In this document: in pieces, positions 51,632 to 60,807 of the stretch | Numbering within the stretch: the stretch's first letter is position 1 | Layout of the letters: every line of letters starts with the position of its first letter | Assembly (NCBI GenBank): GCA_050297015.1 | Contig: JBNKRZ010000011.1 | Span: 124,001-188,000 of the forward strand | Direction: 5' to 3' | DNA: 64,000 bases | DNA from: JACKJA01 sp050297015 | GTDB taxonomy: Bacteria > Pseudomonadota > Alphaproteobacteria > Micavibrionales > Micavibrionaceae | Translations under genes and position numbers: made by a program | The notes under the pieces: model-generated | Databases searched by the model: none | What the model was told of the DNA's origin: nothing | Seen by the model: only the letters and a program-made list of their open reading frames with translations

Positions 51632-51689
51632 TGTCATTCTGAACGAAGTGAAGAATCTCAATATCCTGCATCGACGGCTCAGGATGACA
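51632..51689. repeat. palindromic intergenic repeat (REP-like)
   Basis: Ends TGTCATTCTGA / TCAGGATGACA are inverted with one mismatch over 11 bases, and the body includes ACGAAGTGAAGAATCTCA. This TCATTCTGA...TCAGGATGA layout is a recurrent bacterial palindromic repeat. It sits between two divergent genes. Confidence 0.7.
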
Positions 51690-51774
51690 ATCATTGTAAC
51701 GATTTTTTCTCCAACTGGCACGTCCCTTGCGATGCTATCCCATAGAAAAGAATGACGAAAGGTTCTCCCACACG

Positions 51775-52707
51775 ATGCCGATGGCCGGAAACATAATGAA
51801 TAACAATGCGTTAGCTGCCCTCACCCAGAGAGCGGCGCCGCAGGTTGTCAGCGCCATCAAGGCCGCCAGCGCCAAAACGGGGGTCAATTTTGCCTATCTG
51901 GTGGAACAAGCCGCCACCGAAAGCAGCTTTAAAACCGACATTACCTCCAAAACCAGCAGCGCCACAGGTCTGTACCAGTTCATCGAAAGCACATGGATGA
52001 ATATGGTTGAGAAATACGGCGATAAATACGGGCTGGGCGATATGGCCGAAAAAATCAAAAGCGGCGAACATAAGCAAGACAGCGCGCTCAAGAATGAAAT
52101 TCTGGAGCTGCGCAAAGACGCGAAAACGGCGTCCCTGCTCGCCGCCGAATTTGCCGCCGAAAACCAGCGTTACATGGAATCACAAGGCATTGATGATATC
52201 GGCTCCGTCGAGCTTTACCTCGCGCACTTTATGGGGGCTGGCGGCGCGACAGCCTTCCTGAAAGCCAATGAAGAAAACCCATTGCAAACCGCCGCCGATT
52301 TATTCCCCAAAGCCGCCCGCGCCAACCGTAATGTTTTCTATGACAGGGAAACCGGGCAGCCGCGGACACTGGCCGGAGTTTACGATTTCTTTGCGCAAAA
52401 ATTCCAAGCCAGCGCTAACGAACCTGTATCTTACGCATCGTCATCGCGAGCGAACAAAGAGAGTGCGGCGATCCAGAATGCTGGATTGCTTCCTCAGCCC
52501 CTTGGGCTTCCCCGCAATAACGCCGCTTCAGATTTCATGACAAACATGGAAAATCCGGCTCTACGCTTGCTGGAAATGGCCACAAATGAATCCGCAAACA
52601 CGCTCCCCCTGTCGCGAATGCTCCCTTACAGCTCTTTGGTCAACGACCCGGTGCAATTAATTATGATGGCGCAGCTTGATCTCCCCGGAATGCACAAATC
52701 ACAATAA
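51775..52707 (+). CDS. lysozyme-fold lytic transglycosylase with in-frame repeat insertion
   Basis: A 310-residue protein with a transglycosylase SLT-type domain: LVEQAATESSFKTDI (catalytic Glu near residue 45), SATGLYQFIESTWMNMVEKYG and LYLAHFMGAGGATAFL. It should cut peptidoglycan. There is no clear signal peptide with this start; ATGs at 51781 and 51796 are alternatives. Residues about 222-249 (SSSRANKESAAIQNAGLLPQ onward) are encoded by an 84-base palindromic repeat inserted in frame, between the catalytic domain and a C-terminal tail. It may belong to secretion or flagellar function, but no such genes are adjacent. Confidence 0.82.
   Translation: MPMAGNIMNNNALAALTQRAAPQVVSAIKAASAKTGVNFAYLVEQAATESSFKTDITSKTSSATGLYQFIESTWMNMVEKYGDKYGLGDMAEKIKSGEHKQDSALKNEILELRKDAKTASLLAAEFAAENQRYMESQGIDDIGSVELYLAHFMGAGGATAFLKANEENPLQTAADLFPKAARANRNVFYDRETGQPRTLAGVYDFFAQKFQASANEPVSYASSSRANKESAAIQNAGLLPQPLGLPRNNAASDFMTNMENPALRLLEMATNESANTLPLSRMLPYSSLVNDPVQLIMMAQLDLPGMHKSQ
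52439..52522. repeat. 84-bp palindromic repeat inside a coding region
   Basis: Outer ends CGTCATCGCG / CGCAATAACG are inverted with two mismatches, and the inner ATCCAGA-ATGC-TGGATTGCTTC hairpin is typical of the TCATTGCGAGCGAA...CAATGACG repeat class known from intergenic DNA and, in Rickettsia, from protein-coding insertions. The length of 84 bases is 28 codons, so the reading frame is kept. Confidence 0.78.
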
Positions 52708-52794
52708 AACTGTGAAAAGCAGAAACATCGACCTTTCATAGATTACGCATACAAGGGTACACTCATCCGTAGTTGTGCCACCCGCTTTTACGAT

Positions 52795-55362
52795 ATGCTT
52801 ATGCATTCTGCTCGATTTTTGTACGCCCTGATCTTTTTTTCCTGCTTTTTTCTGGCGCTCGCCAGTGCGCGGGCTGAAAGCCGCTTTCCTATTGTACCGC
52901 CATGGCTCGATGATGAACGCCATCAGGCCGATGCCATCGCACAGGCCATTAAAAACGGTGACATCACGATTTCAGACAAACAAACAAGCGACGCAGCCCA
53001 CCCGCGTACACCCGTTATAACGCCGCGCAATACGCTGGATGTTCTAACGCAAATAGACCGGATGAAGGCCAAGCCCTCCCCGCTGGAGGAAAACTACGCC
53101 CACCGGGTTGTCGATCGGCTGGAGCAATTCGGCTATGACATGTTTGGCACAGCCAGCGCCGTGACAGAAAGCGAAAAGACCGCCCCCGTCGCGCCCTTTG
53201 GCGCGGTGCAAGACGACTTTGTTCTGGGCAGCGGTGATCGGCTTACCGTTACATTCCGCGGCCAACGCGACGATTCCAAAACATACGGTATTAACAATCA
53301 AGGCCTCCTCGTGATTGATGGGCTGGCGCCGCTACCCGCCGCCGGGCGCACCATCAAACAGGTGCGCGAATCGCTGGAGGCTGAAGCCGACAAGCTCCAC
53401 AACACACAGATCTATATAGCGCTAGAAAGCGTTCACCAGATCAATATCCTTATCGTTGGACATGTTAAACAGCCGGGGCGGCAAACTGTGACGGTCTTCC
53501 ATACCTTACTTGATGCACTGATGAGCGCCGGCGGTGTTGAAAAAACAGGATCATTGCGCCAGATCAAGCTCGTGCGCGGCGGACGCAGCACCTATATTGA
53601 CCTATACGGCCTGCTTCTCCACGGCGATGCCGGGATGGATTTAAACTTACGCGACGGCGACCGGATTATTGTGCCACCACTGGGGCCGACCGTTGCCATT
53701 GCGGGCGCCGTCAAACGCCCCGGCATCTACGAAATCCCCCGCACGCTGCAAGGCATGTGGTATCAGCCCGAAGAAGCCAGCGACAAACTGAACCTCAATG
53801 ACATGCTCGGTATGGCGGGCGGCGTTCTGGCACCGGGGCAAAACCGCTTTGTCAATCTGGGTTTGACCCCGGATGGGCAGGAAACCGTATCCGAGATTAG
53901 CGACCCTTACGAATCTGTCTTTGCCGATGGCGCAATCCTTATGGTCGCCGCCAGTGATGAAAAGCGCGCCGGGACGGTGGAGCTGAGCGGTCATACGCGC
54001 CGCGCGGGCCTTCACGCCCTCGATCAAAACAAGACGCTATCGGCTCTTCTGTCCGACAAGAAAGTCTTTGGTCCTGATATCTACCCACTGATCGGCGTGA
54101 TTGAGCGCTGGAATGACGATCAACTCACCGCCGAAATGATTCCCTTTCCCCCGCTGTTGGTTGTCAAAAAATCCTTTGACCGCAAACTGGAAGACGGCGA
54201 TGTCGTACATCTATTTTCCCGTGCGCAAATCCTCGCCCTGCAAAATGAGAAAATTAAAATGGGCAAGACCGAAGAGGGGTCACTTGATGAACGCCCCAAA
54301 GATGACATTGCCGACCCCGTTGTAAGCACTTTTCTAAAGGAACGCGCGGCATTCGTACGGGGCGCCGTGCGCCAACCGGGGCCATGGCCTGTAGCCGAAG
54401 GCATTACGCTCGAAAACCTGCTTGCGGTTAGTGGCGGCCTGACGCTGGAGGCCAACACCTCGAATATCGAAGTGACCTCAGCCCTCTCCGGTGAAGATGC
54501 ACAAGCGCATGGCCGCTCCGGGACGCGCCGCACGCTCGTTGACTATAAAGAAACCCGCCCCAAGGACGTGCTCATCGCCGCTGGGGACGCGGTGCGCGTT
54601 AATCAAAAATTCAAAAAAATAGCGGATAACAGCGTCCTGATTATAGGAGAGGTTAAAAATCCCGGCCGCTACGATTTGCTCCCCGGCGATAAAGTTTCCG
54701 ACCTCTTGAAACGCGCCGGAGGCATGACCCCGCAAGCCTACCCGCCCGGCGCTATTTTCAGCCGCGAATCTGAGCGAAAATCAGAAGAGGCGCGCTTCCG
54801 TATGCAGGCACAAGACCTCGAAATCAAGCTCGCCGCCGCCCTCGAACAAAAGGACGAACCCGACACCGCACAAATATCAACCGTGCAACAACTGATCGAC
54901 CAGCTTAGACAAGCGCAGGCCGTCGGGCGCATCACGGTCGAAACGGACCCCGGCATTTTAGGCCGTCAGCCGGAACTGGATATGCTGCTCGAAAAAGGGG
55001 ATCGGGTTTACATTCCCAAGCGCCCGCTAACCGTCCGTGTATCCGGCGAAGTACTGTCGTCCGCAGCACTACAGTTCAGGAAAGACAAAGACCCACGCGA
55101 CTACATCATGGAGGCCGGTGGGTTTACCTACCACGCGGATAAGGATCGTACCTTTGTTCTCTATCCGGACGGCAGCGCCCAACCGCTTTTGGTGAACAAC
55201 TGGAACCATAAAGCCACCTTTATCCCACCGGGGAGCTCCATTATCGTGCCGCGCGATCCCAAGCCTTTCGATTTTCTTGAAAGCGCCCGCGACCTCAGCC
55301 AAATCATATCGAACCTTGCGATTACCGGCATTTGGATTGACGACCTCAGCAACAACCCATAA
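52795..55362 (+). CDS. SLBB-domain polysaccharide export protein (OPX family)
   Basis: An 855-residue periplasmic or outer-membrane protein with a signal peptide (about 1-27, ending ARA-ES). A polysaccharide-export domain lies near 140-215 (DFVLGSGDRLTVTFRGQRDD), followed by several SLBB domains (ILIVGHVKQPGRQTV, VAIAGAVKRPGIYEI, FVRGAVRQPGPWPV, LIIGEVKNPGRYDL, VRVSGEVLSSAALQF). No lipobox Cys follows the signal, unlike Wza. It has more SLBB repeats than Wza and resembles the long OPX proteins that may span more of the envelope. It opens the surface polysaccharide cluster and ends 9 bases before a glycosyltransferase gene. Confidence 0.9.
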   Translation: MLMHSARFLYALIFFSCFFLALASARAESRFPIVPPWLDDERHQADAIAQAIKNGDITISDKQTSDAAHPRTPVITPRNTLDVLTQIDRMKAKPSPLEENYAHRVVDRLEQFGYDMFGTASAVTESEKTAPVAPFGAVQDDFVLGSGDRLTVTFRGQRDDSKTYGINNQGLLVIDGLAPLPAAGRTIKQVRESLEAEADKLHNTQIYIALESVHQINILIVGHVKQPGRQTVTVFHTLLDALMSAGGVEKTGSLRQIKLVRGGRSTYIDLYGLLLHGDAGMDLNLRDGDRIIVPPLGPTVAIAGAVKRPGIYEIPRTLQGMWYQPEEASDKLNLNDMLGMAGGVLAPGQNRFVNLGLTPDGQETVSEISDPYESVFADGAILMVAASDEKRAGTVELSGHTRRAGLHALDQNKTLSALLSDKKVFGPDIYPLIGVIERWNDDQLTAEMIPFPPLLVVKKSFDRKLEDGDVVHLFSRAQILALQNEKIKMGKTEEGSLDERPKDDIADPVVSTFLKERAAFVRGAVRQPGPWPVAEGITLENLLAVSGGLTLEANTSNIEVTSALSGEDAQAHGRSGTRRTLVDYKETRPKDVLIAAGDAVRVNQKFKKIADNSVLIIGEVKNPGRYDLLPGDKVSDLLKRAGGMTPQAYPPGAIFSRESERKSEEARFRMQAQDLEIKLAAALEQKDEPDTAQISTVQQLIDQLRQAQAVGRITVETDPGILGRQPELDMLLEKGDRVYIPKRPLTVRVSGEVLSSAALQFRKDKDPRDYIMEAGGFTYHADKDRTFVLYPDGSAQPLLVNNWNHKATFIPPGSSIIVPRDPKPFDFLESARDLSQIISNLAITGIWIDDLSNNP

Positions 55363-55371
55363 GCTTGTTTT

Positions 55372-56133
55372 ATGCTGTTTTCGATCATCACCGTTACCCG
55401 CAATAATCTTGAGGGCCTCAAACACACTCACGCTTGCCTGAAAGCGCAAACGTGCGGTGCGTATGAGTGGATCGTGATTGATGGTGCCTCTGACGACGGC
55501 ACGCCGGATTATCTGGAAAAAACGCCCGCCCGCTGGATCAGCGAACCGGATGAGGGCATTTACGATGCCATGAACAAAGGGATAGAAAGCGCCACAGGGG
55601 AATATCTCTTATTCCTGAATGCAGGTGACGCGTTAGCCGCGCCAGAAATACTGGAGCAAGTTGCCGCCTATCTGGAAGAAGCCGCCAACCACCCCGCTAT
55701 GCTTTACGGCGACGCACTGGAGGAAGCGACCGGTAACGATGCTCCGGCTCTAAAACCGGCACGCGCGCACAGTAAAGCCGTTTGGGGGCTGTTCACCCAT
55801 CATCAAGCCATACTCTATCGCCGGGGATCCATCGGCGTGTTGCGTTACGATACGCGCTATAAAATTGCCGCCGACTATGATTTCACCTTGCGCTTTTTGG
55901 ACCAAAACAGGCAGGATGCCGTCTCCCTCCCCTTGACGGTCTGTCTGTTTGAAGCGGGCGGCATTTCACAAAAGCAAACCCGGCTGGGCCGGCGTGAACA
56001 AGCCTTAATCCGCCGCCGGGTACTGTGCACGCCGGCGCTTTTGAACGCGGCTATTGTCAGCAAGCAAATCATCGCTCAATCTCTGAAAGATTATGTACCG
56101 ACCGTCTATTGGTGCTTCAAATCAAAGCGCTAA
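55372..56133 (+). CDS. glycosyltransferase family 2
   Basis: A 253-residue GT-A fold enzyme. The N-terminus FSIITVTRNNLEGLKHTHACL, VIDGASDDGTPDYL, the DxD-like ISEPDEGIYDAMNKGI and FLNAGDAL are classic for the WcaA-type GT2 group acting on exopolysaccharide units. No membrane segments are seen. It follows the OPX gene closely. Its stop abuts the stop of the convergent small gene with no gap. The sugar is unknown. Confidence 0.92.
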   Translation: MLFSIITVTRNNLEGLKHTHACLKAQTCGAYEWIVIDGASDDGTPDYLEKTPARWISEPDEGIYDAMNKGIESATGEYLLFLNAGDALAAPEILEQVAAYLEEAANHPAMLYGDALEEATGNDAPALKPARAHSKAVWGLFTHHQAILYRRGSIGVLRYDTRYKIAADYDFTLRFLDQNRQDAVSLPLTVCLFEAGGISQKQTRLGRREQALIRRRVLCTPALLNAAIVSKQIIAQSLKDYVPTVYWCFKSKR

Positions 56134-56496
56134 TCACTCTGGCGTTAAAGCCGCATTGCCTTGCTCTGCTATCCTTTTAAGAATCTCCTGGCCTTTGCGG
56201 GAGCTATGCAAACGGTAAGCCGCTGACAGCGCCGTTGTTACGACCATTCCCGTAAAGAATAAACCTTCTTCGGGAGAATGTTGCAATTTGCTCAAAAAGG
56301 TTAAGCCTCCAAAAAGAAAACTGCCCGCAGCAAACTCAAAGGATTGGTTTGCACTTTGCTTTGTTTTTTCAAATAAATGTTCAATTTCAGGGGTACGCGC
56401 ACCGTGTCTTTGATCTGAGTATTGAATGTTATCAGGATCAAAGAAGGCATATCCATTAAAAAAATGAGAGAGTTGCAAGTGCCATCCTGTTTTCAT
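56134..56496 (-). CDS. small membrane protein of unknown function
   Basis: A 120-residue protein with two probable membrane segments (about 54-70 and 78-95) in an otherwise polar sequence. The N-terminus (HFFNGYAFFDPDNIQYSDQRHG) is not a signal peptide. No family is recognised. The gene lies between two glycosyltransferase genes, and its ribosome site is weak, so expression is less certain than for its neighbours. Confidence 0.5.
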   Translation of the reverse strand: MKTGWHLQLSHFFNGYAFFDPDNIQYSDQRHGARTPEIEHLFEKTKQSANQSFEFAAGSFLFGGLTFLSKLQHSPEEGLFFTGMVVTTALSAAYRLHSSRKGQEILKRIAEQGNAALTPE

Positions 56497-56505
56497 AATT
56501 TATCT

Positions 56506-57333
56506 TTACTCGGAACTGGCCACCTTTGTCAACATACGATAGTAAGCGCGCCGGCGTTGTGCAAAATGCCAGCCCGCCACGCCATCGAGAAAACCAAATT
56601 TCCAGACATAGCTATGAAAAAAGGCCCATTCTCCCCGGCAGGGCAGCCGCCGAAAAAACCTTTTTAGAATCTCCCTCGCAAGAAGGGGATCGCGCGGGTA
56701 AGCATTACGGGCAATCATGCCCTGCTCCCACTGGGCGTAGCGTCTGTGACGACATTCCCAATTCTCGCCATCATCAAAAGCATAATGAAGAAGAGGCGTG
56801 TGAAGCTGACAAATGGTTTCAGCTTCATGCTCCGGACGTAAAACGGGTTGGTAATGCCCTTCGATCTCCCCCATGCCGGGAATATCCAAATCATCCACAA
56901 CCGGAAACATGACCCGCCGCCGGTCAAACAGGCACAGCTTATTATTTTGCAAACCATGACAGAGTGTCTTGTTATGGACGACATACGAGCCTTTCACAAA
57001 ATAACCGGCGGCTGTGAAATCGAGAGAGGCCACTTCCTCCACTAAGGCTGGAGGGACAACTTCATCGGCATCAACGAAAAATACCCAGTCATGCGCCAAC
57101 TTCAACGTATCGAGGCACCATTGACGTTTTTTGGGGTATCCTCCAGCCCATTGAAAATCAATCACCTTCACGCCCGCCGCGCGCGCGATCGAAGCGGTAT
57201 CATCCGCGCTGGCGGAATCAACCACGATAACTTCATCGAATGCCGTTAATGCCGCCAAACAACGGGCCAGCCGCGGCCCTTCGTTTTTAGTCACAACGAT
57301 GACAGAAAGGGGAAGACGATCATTAGATGGCAC
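56506..57333 (-). CDS. glycosyltransferase family 2 (WaaE/KdtX-like)
   Basis: A 275-residue GT-A enzyme. LSVIVVTKNEGPRLARCL, VIVVDSASADDTASIARAAG, GYPKKRQWCLDTLKLAHDWVFFVDADEVVPPALVEE and the C-terminal HFLH-like and FHSYVWKFGFLDG blocks match the LPS-core glucosyltransferase WaaE/KdtX group. The start is a GTG at 57333 with a strong GGGAGGG site 5 bases upstream. It follows the Wzz-like gene on the same strand. The acceptor is probably an LPS core or a lipid-linked unit. Confidence 0.88.
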   Translation of the reverse strand: MPSNDRLPLSVIVVTKNEGPRLARCLAALTAFDEVIVVDSASADDTASIARAAGVKVIDFQWAGGYPKKRQWCLDTLKLAHDWVFFVDADEVVPPALVEEVASLDFTAAGYFVKGSYVVHNKTLCHGLQNNKLCLFDRRRVMFPVVDDLDIPGMGEIEGHYQPVLRPEHEAETICQLHTPLLHYAFDDGENWECRHRRYAQWEQGMIARNAYPRDPLLAREILKRFFRRLPCRGEWAFFHSYVWKFGFLDGVAGWHFAQRRRAYYRMLTKVASSE

Positions 57334-57371
57334 AGAAACCCTCCCTAAAAAACTGATTTAAAACATATTAC

Positions 57372-57406
57372 GTGATACGTACCACGTAGTACGCACCGCG
57401 TATCAC
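57372..57406. repeat. stem-loop at the 3' end of the Wzz-like gene
   Basis: Arms GTGATACG / CGTATCAC (8 bp, perfect) flank a 19-base loop that itself contains GTAC repeats. The stop codon of the Wzz-like gene lies within the right arm, and the downstream glycosyltransferase begins about 40 bases on. It could reduce read-through; no T-tract is present. Confidence 0.5.
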
Positions 57407-58290
57407 CCTTCCGTTTGAGGAGGATGATCCCCCGCCGCACAGACAGCGCCTTCACCCCGAAAGGCACAGCGCACGCCAAAGACAACATAACCCAAAAACG
57501 CGCCCGCCAAAATAAAAGCCGGAAATAACAAGCGCTTACGCGGCCAAGCCGCACGCACATCACTGGAAGCCGGCTCAATAACGGCCGCCGCAAAAGGAGC
57601 ATCCACAGCCAAAAGCATCCGTTTTTGCTCCTGCCGCATCAATAAAACCGTAAGTGCCTTCCTGTGATCCGGGTGAGTTATCCGATCCAGCGCTGCTATT
57701 AACCATCCTTCTTGCGCCGTAAGCTTGCGATTATCATCGCGACGAATAGCATCGTCTGCCGCCTCAGAAAGCGCCCGCAAAGCACGCACTGCAAACGCCC
57801 GGTCCGGGTGCGTATAAACAAGCCGCCGTAAAGCGGTCTCCCCTACGGGCTGGATTGCCACGCGCTCTTGCAGATAACGTGACAATAATGCCGCCTTTTC
57901 CTCCGGCGTGTCAGCTTTCTCTCCCCGCGGCCATAAAGGGTCTTTTTGAAATTTATCAAATATCTCCTTATCCGTGCTTAAAGCCGCCGCAACCGTCGCG
58001 CCACGCAATACACTTTCAAAACGCACAAAACGTGACTCTTCCTCAGAGACGGAAGAAGATAACGAAGGAGCCCCATCCGGCGTAGCAACCTCAAGCGTGC
58101 GCGGGGCCGCTAATCCGGACTCCGGCCCGACCAGCATCACAGCCTTGTAACGGGGAACCGCCGTTGCAAAAAACGCCAAGGCGCAAACAAGCCCCAGCGC
58201 CGCCCCGGCCAAAACAAAATAACGCCCCCGCCACAACGCAACCAACAAATCCGCCAGCGTCAGTTCGCTGGCCCGCCTTTTATCTGTCAT
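57403..58290 (-). CDS. Wzz-like polysaccharide chain-length determinant
   Basis: A 295-residue inner-membrane protein with two membrane segments (about 28-48 and 250-270) around a periplasmic helical domain, the layout of Wzz/PCP proteins. The N-terminal LTLADLLVALWRGRYFVLAGAALGLVCALAF is typical. The proline-rich motif at the second membrane segment is only partly kept (AAWPRKRLLFPAFILAG). It lacks a kinase domain, so it is PCP-1-like. It starts at 58290 in ATGA overlap with the GT4 stop. Confidence 0.82.
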   Translation of the reverse strand: MTDKRRASELTLADLLVALWRGRYFVLAGAALGLVCALAFFATAVPRYKAVMLVGPESGLAAPRTLEVATPDGAPSLSSSVSEEESRFVRFESVLRGATVAAALSTDKEIFDKFQKDPLWPRGEKADTPEEKAALLSRYLQERVAIQPVGETALRRLVYTHPDRAFAVRALRALSEAADDAIRRDDNRKLTAQEGWLIAALDRITHPDHRKALTVLLMRQEQKRMLLAVDAPFAAAVIEPASSDVRAAWPRKRLLFPAFILAGAFLGYVVFGVRCAFRGEGAVCAAGDHPPQTEG

Positions 58291-59546
58291 CCTCTTCCCT
58301 TCCACGGCTGTTGCACCACATCAAGCGCGCGCTTAATAAACGCATCGAGAGATTCCTTCATCACAAAAATCTCCCCCGCTTGCACCGCCCCCTCATGCGC
58401 CTTAAACCATGTCTCACTGCTGTTGCGATAGGATAAAATTGCTTCCGCCAGCAAATCCCCACGATCCGGCGGGATAACGCGCCCCGCTTTAAAATCGTTG
58501 ATAATTTTAGCCGTTTCCCCATGCGCTGGCCCCATAAAAATCACAGGCCGTCCCACCGCCAGCGCGGAATAAAGCTTGCTCGGCACCAACAAACCGGCGG
58601 CCTCGTTACGCATAGTAATAAGATGAACGTCCCCGCCCTCCATCACAGAACGAAGCTGATCTGCGGGCTGAAAGGGCATCAAGCGAAGGTTCTCTAGTCC
58701 TCTTTTCGTACGTTCACGGGCAAGCCTGTCAAAATTAAGGCCCTCCCCCACAAAGGTAAATTCGATTTCCGGATGTTCGGCATTTAAAATTTCAATAGCG
58801 CGCAAAACCGGACGAATGGGATGCGACCGCCCAATATTCCCCGCATAAAGCACACGAAATTTAGGATCGGAATCATTGCGACGCTGTTCGGAAAACGGAC
58901 GGGCCGAGGCGGGGGCTTTCAAGGTACGGCGCCCCTTCACACCGTTGTTCTTTTCATCCGGCAAAACCGCGCCGTGCGCCAATTCTTTATCCGGCCAATT
59001 CGGAACCACTGAAATACGGCCCGGCGCAATCCCGGCATGCGTCATATGACGCGCCATACAGCGCCCAATCACAACAATTTTGTCACATTTCTTTAAAGCC
59101 TTACGCGCCAGCCCTTTCAGAAGTTCCATGCGCTTTTCGGAACATTTAACCCCTAAAGCCGGCAATAAATCGGGATAGACATCCTGGGACCAGTGCAAGT
59201 GACGGCTTTTCTTCCAACGGGCTAAATATTGCCCCGCGACCATAAAAAGCGGCGGATCCGTCATCGTCACGATCAAATCATGCCGGGGGAGTCTTACCCC
59301 GCACCAAAACATTTTCAACCAAACCCGAAAATAGGAAAAAGAGGACTTATTTCTGAGCGGCGCTTTCACCCGGATCACACGCACAGCACCATCATTTTCC
59401 TGCACATTACGCGGACCGGTCGTTACCACCGTCACGCGCCAACCTTCCTGCACAAAGGCATGGGCCAGATCACGGAGCAAACGACCCGAAGCCCCTCGCC
59501 CCGGCGGATAAACGCGATTAAAAAATATAACAGACGGATGACGCAT
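58287..59546 (-). CDS. glycosyltransferase family 4 (WbuB-like)
   Basis: A 419-residue GT-B glycosyltransferase. Typical WbuB-like parts are FFNRVYPPGRGASGRLLRDLAHAF, the acceptor-side HWSQDVYPDLLPALG, the donor-side RVLYAGNIGRSHPIRPVLRAI and FVGEGLNFDRLAR, then LVPSKLYSALAVGRPVIF in the E-x7-E place, where the first Glu is replaced by Pro-Ser-Lys, usual for this subfamily. The ATG at 59546 has an AGGA site 7 bases upstream. It lies between the polymerase-like gene and the Wzz-like gene. Confidence 0.9.
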   Translation of the reverse strand: MRHPSVIFFNRVYPPGRGASGRLLRDLAHAFVQEGWRVTVVTTGPRNVQENDGAVRVIRVKAPLRNKSSFSYFRVWLKMFWCGVRLPRHDLIVTMTDPPLFMVAGQYLARWKKSRHLHWSQDVYPDLLPALGVKCSEKRMELLKGLARKALKKCDKIVVIGRCMARHMTHAGIAPGRISVVPNWPDKELAHGAVLPDEKNNGVKGRRTLKAPASARPFSEQRRNDSDPKFRVLYAGNIGRSHPIRPVLRAIEILNAEHPEIEFTFVGEGLNFDRLARERTKRGLENLRLMPFQPADQLRSVMEGGDVHLITMRNEAAGLLVPSKLYSALAVGRPVIFMGPAHGETAKIINDFKAGRVIPPDRGDLLAEAILSYRNSSETWFKAHEGAVQAGEIFVMKESLDAFIKRALDVVQQPWKGRG

Positions 59547-59555
59547 CACTTTTTC

Positions 59556-60797
59556 CTACTGGAATTGTCGCCCGGATGCAACCGCCGCATGGGGGTTACT
59601 CCACACAACGATCAGTAACAAAAGCAACCCGAAATCGAGAGACTTAAAGCTAGCATACAGCAAGCTCGTCACCAGAAAGGGTGCAGCCAAAGCCAGCGTT
59701 ATCACAGGCCGTCGCGGCAACATGCCCCCCAGCTTCCACAAAAGCCCTCCGAGATAACAAACGGCAAGCCCAGCGCCAAACAAACCGGTTTTAAGCAAAT
59801 ATGTCGTCAAAAGGCTGTGGGTATAATTCACCGTCACCTCCCCCACCGCCGGGGAAGCATAAGTCGCCCCCCACCCTTTACCGAACAGGGAATCGATAAG
59901 CCGCCCGTCAATCTCATCCAGGACGGCCATGGCTTCATTATCGCGGTTATTAAAACCGACCATTGCTGTTTTATGGAACAAGGCCTGCGCGATATCGCCG
60001 AGATAAGGCACAAGCAACCACAATCCCACAGCCCCCAGAAAAAGCGGCGCCAACACCCGCACAGGGGCCCGCCATAATCCCACAACCATCCAGAACAGCA
60101 ACGCCAGAACAACCGCTCCCAGAAAAGCCCTTTGAACAATCAGCGCCATAGCCATCAGAGGTACAAAAGCCATCACAAGCATCAATGCGCTTTTGGCAAA
60201 GGAAAGCACGGTGGCCGAACGATAAAGCCCCAACAGCGCATAACCCAGCAAACACAAGGTCGAGGCCAGAACGACAGGCCCATTAGCCAGATAGTCGGGA
60301 TCCCATTTCACAGGACTATAGCCGGAGAAAAAAGGCGCAACCACGCGCACAGCAATGACCCAGCCTGCCACCATAACCGTCCCTGTCAGAAGGTTACGAA
60401 AGACCGGAAAGCGGGCCGTTTGCCCATAGAAAAACACCGGCATCAACAAGAACATAAAGGAAAGCGCATCACGTGCGATCAAGGCCGGATCGTTCCCCGC
60501 CAGCATTCCTACACATATGCCGCTGGTAAAGCCGTACCACAGAAGCACCCGCCCGGCCTGCGCCCATAATGGCGCGCGGGGCTGCCACGTTACGGCCTGC
60601 CATATCCCGGCAGTTCCCGCCGCAACCAGTAACAGCCCGCCAATCATGTACTCCGGCATGGCCATCCGGTCCGGGGTTGGCGTCCCCCACAGGGCATAGA
60701 CCATAAGCGCCAGCAACAAAGCGCCGAGCGGAATGCTGGCCGCCGGAAGGCGCGCGCAAAGGCGCATAAAAGGCATTTGACAGAGGCGTACAGACAT
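59556..60797 (-). CDS. O-antigen polymerase/ligase-like membrane protein
   Basis: A 413-residue protein with about ten membrane segments and one large periplasmic loop near 250-320 (DNEAMAVLDEIDGRLIDSLFGKGWGATYASP), the general layout of Wzy and WaaL proteins. FGKGWG recalls the polymerase-type loop but sequence identity in this family is low, so the assignment is by topology and neighbours. I chose the ATG at 60797 for its GAGG site; the ATG at 60815 overlaps the TauE stop. No Wzx flippase is in the window. Confidence 0.72.
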   Translation of the reverse strand: MSVRLCQMPFMRLCARLPAASIPLGALLLALMVYALWGTPTPDRMAMPEYMIGGLLLVAAGTAGIWQAVTWQPRAPLWAQAGRVLLWYGFTSGICVGMLAGNDPALIARDALSFMFLLMPVFFYGQTARFPVFRNLLTGTVMVAGWVIAVRVVAPFFSGYSPVKWDPDYLANGPVVLASTLCLLGYALLGLYRSATVLSFAKSALMLVMAFVPLMAMALIVQRAFLGAVVLALLFWMVVGLWRAPVRVLAPLFLGAVGLWLLVPYLGDIAQALFHKTAMVGFNNRDNEAMAVLDEIDGRLIDSLFGKGWGATYASPAVGEVTVNYTHSLLTTYLLKTGLFGAGLAVCYLGGLLWKLGGMLPRRPVITLALAAPFLVTSLLYASFKSLDFGLLLLLIVVWSNPHAAVASGRQFQ

Positions 60798-60807
60798 GGA
60801 AAGCGCC

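Noticed and set aside
50611..51642. 343-codon plus-strand frame opposite the acyl-CoA dehydrogenase
   Set aside because: Antisense shadow of a clearly assigned enzyme gene.
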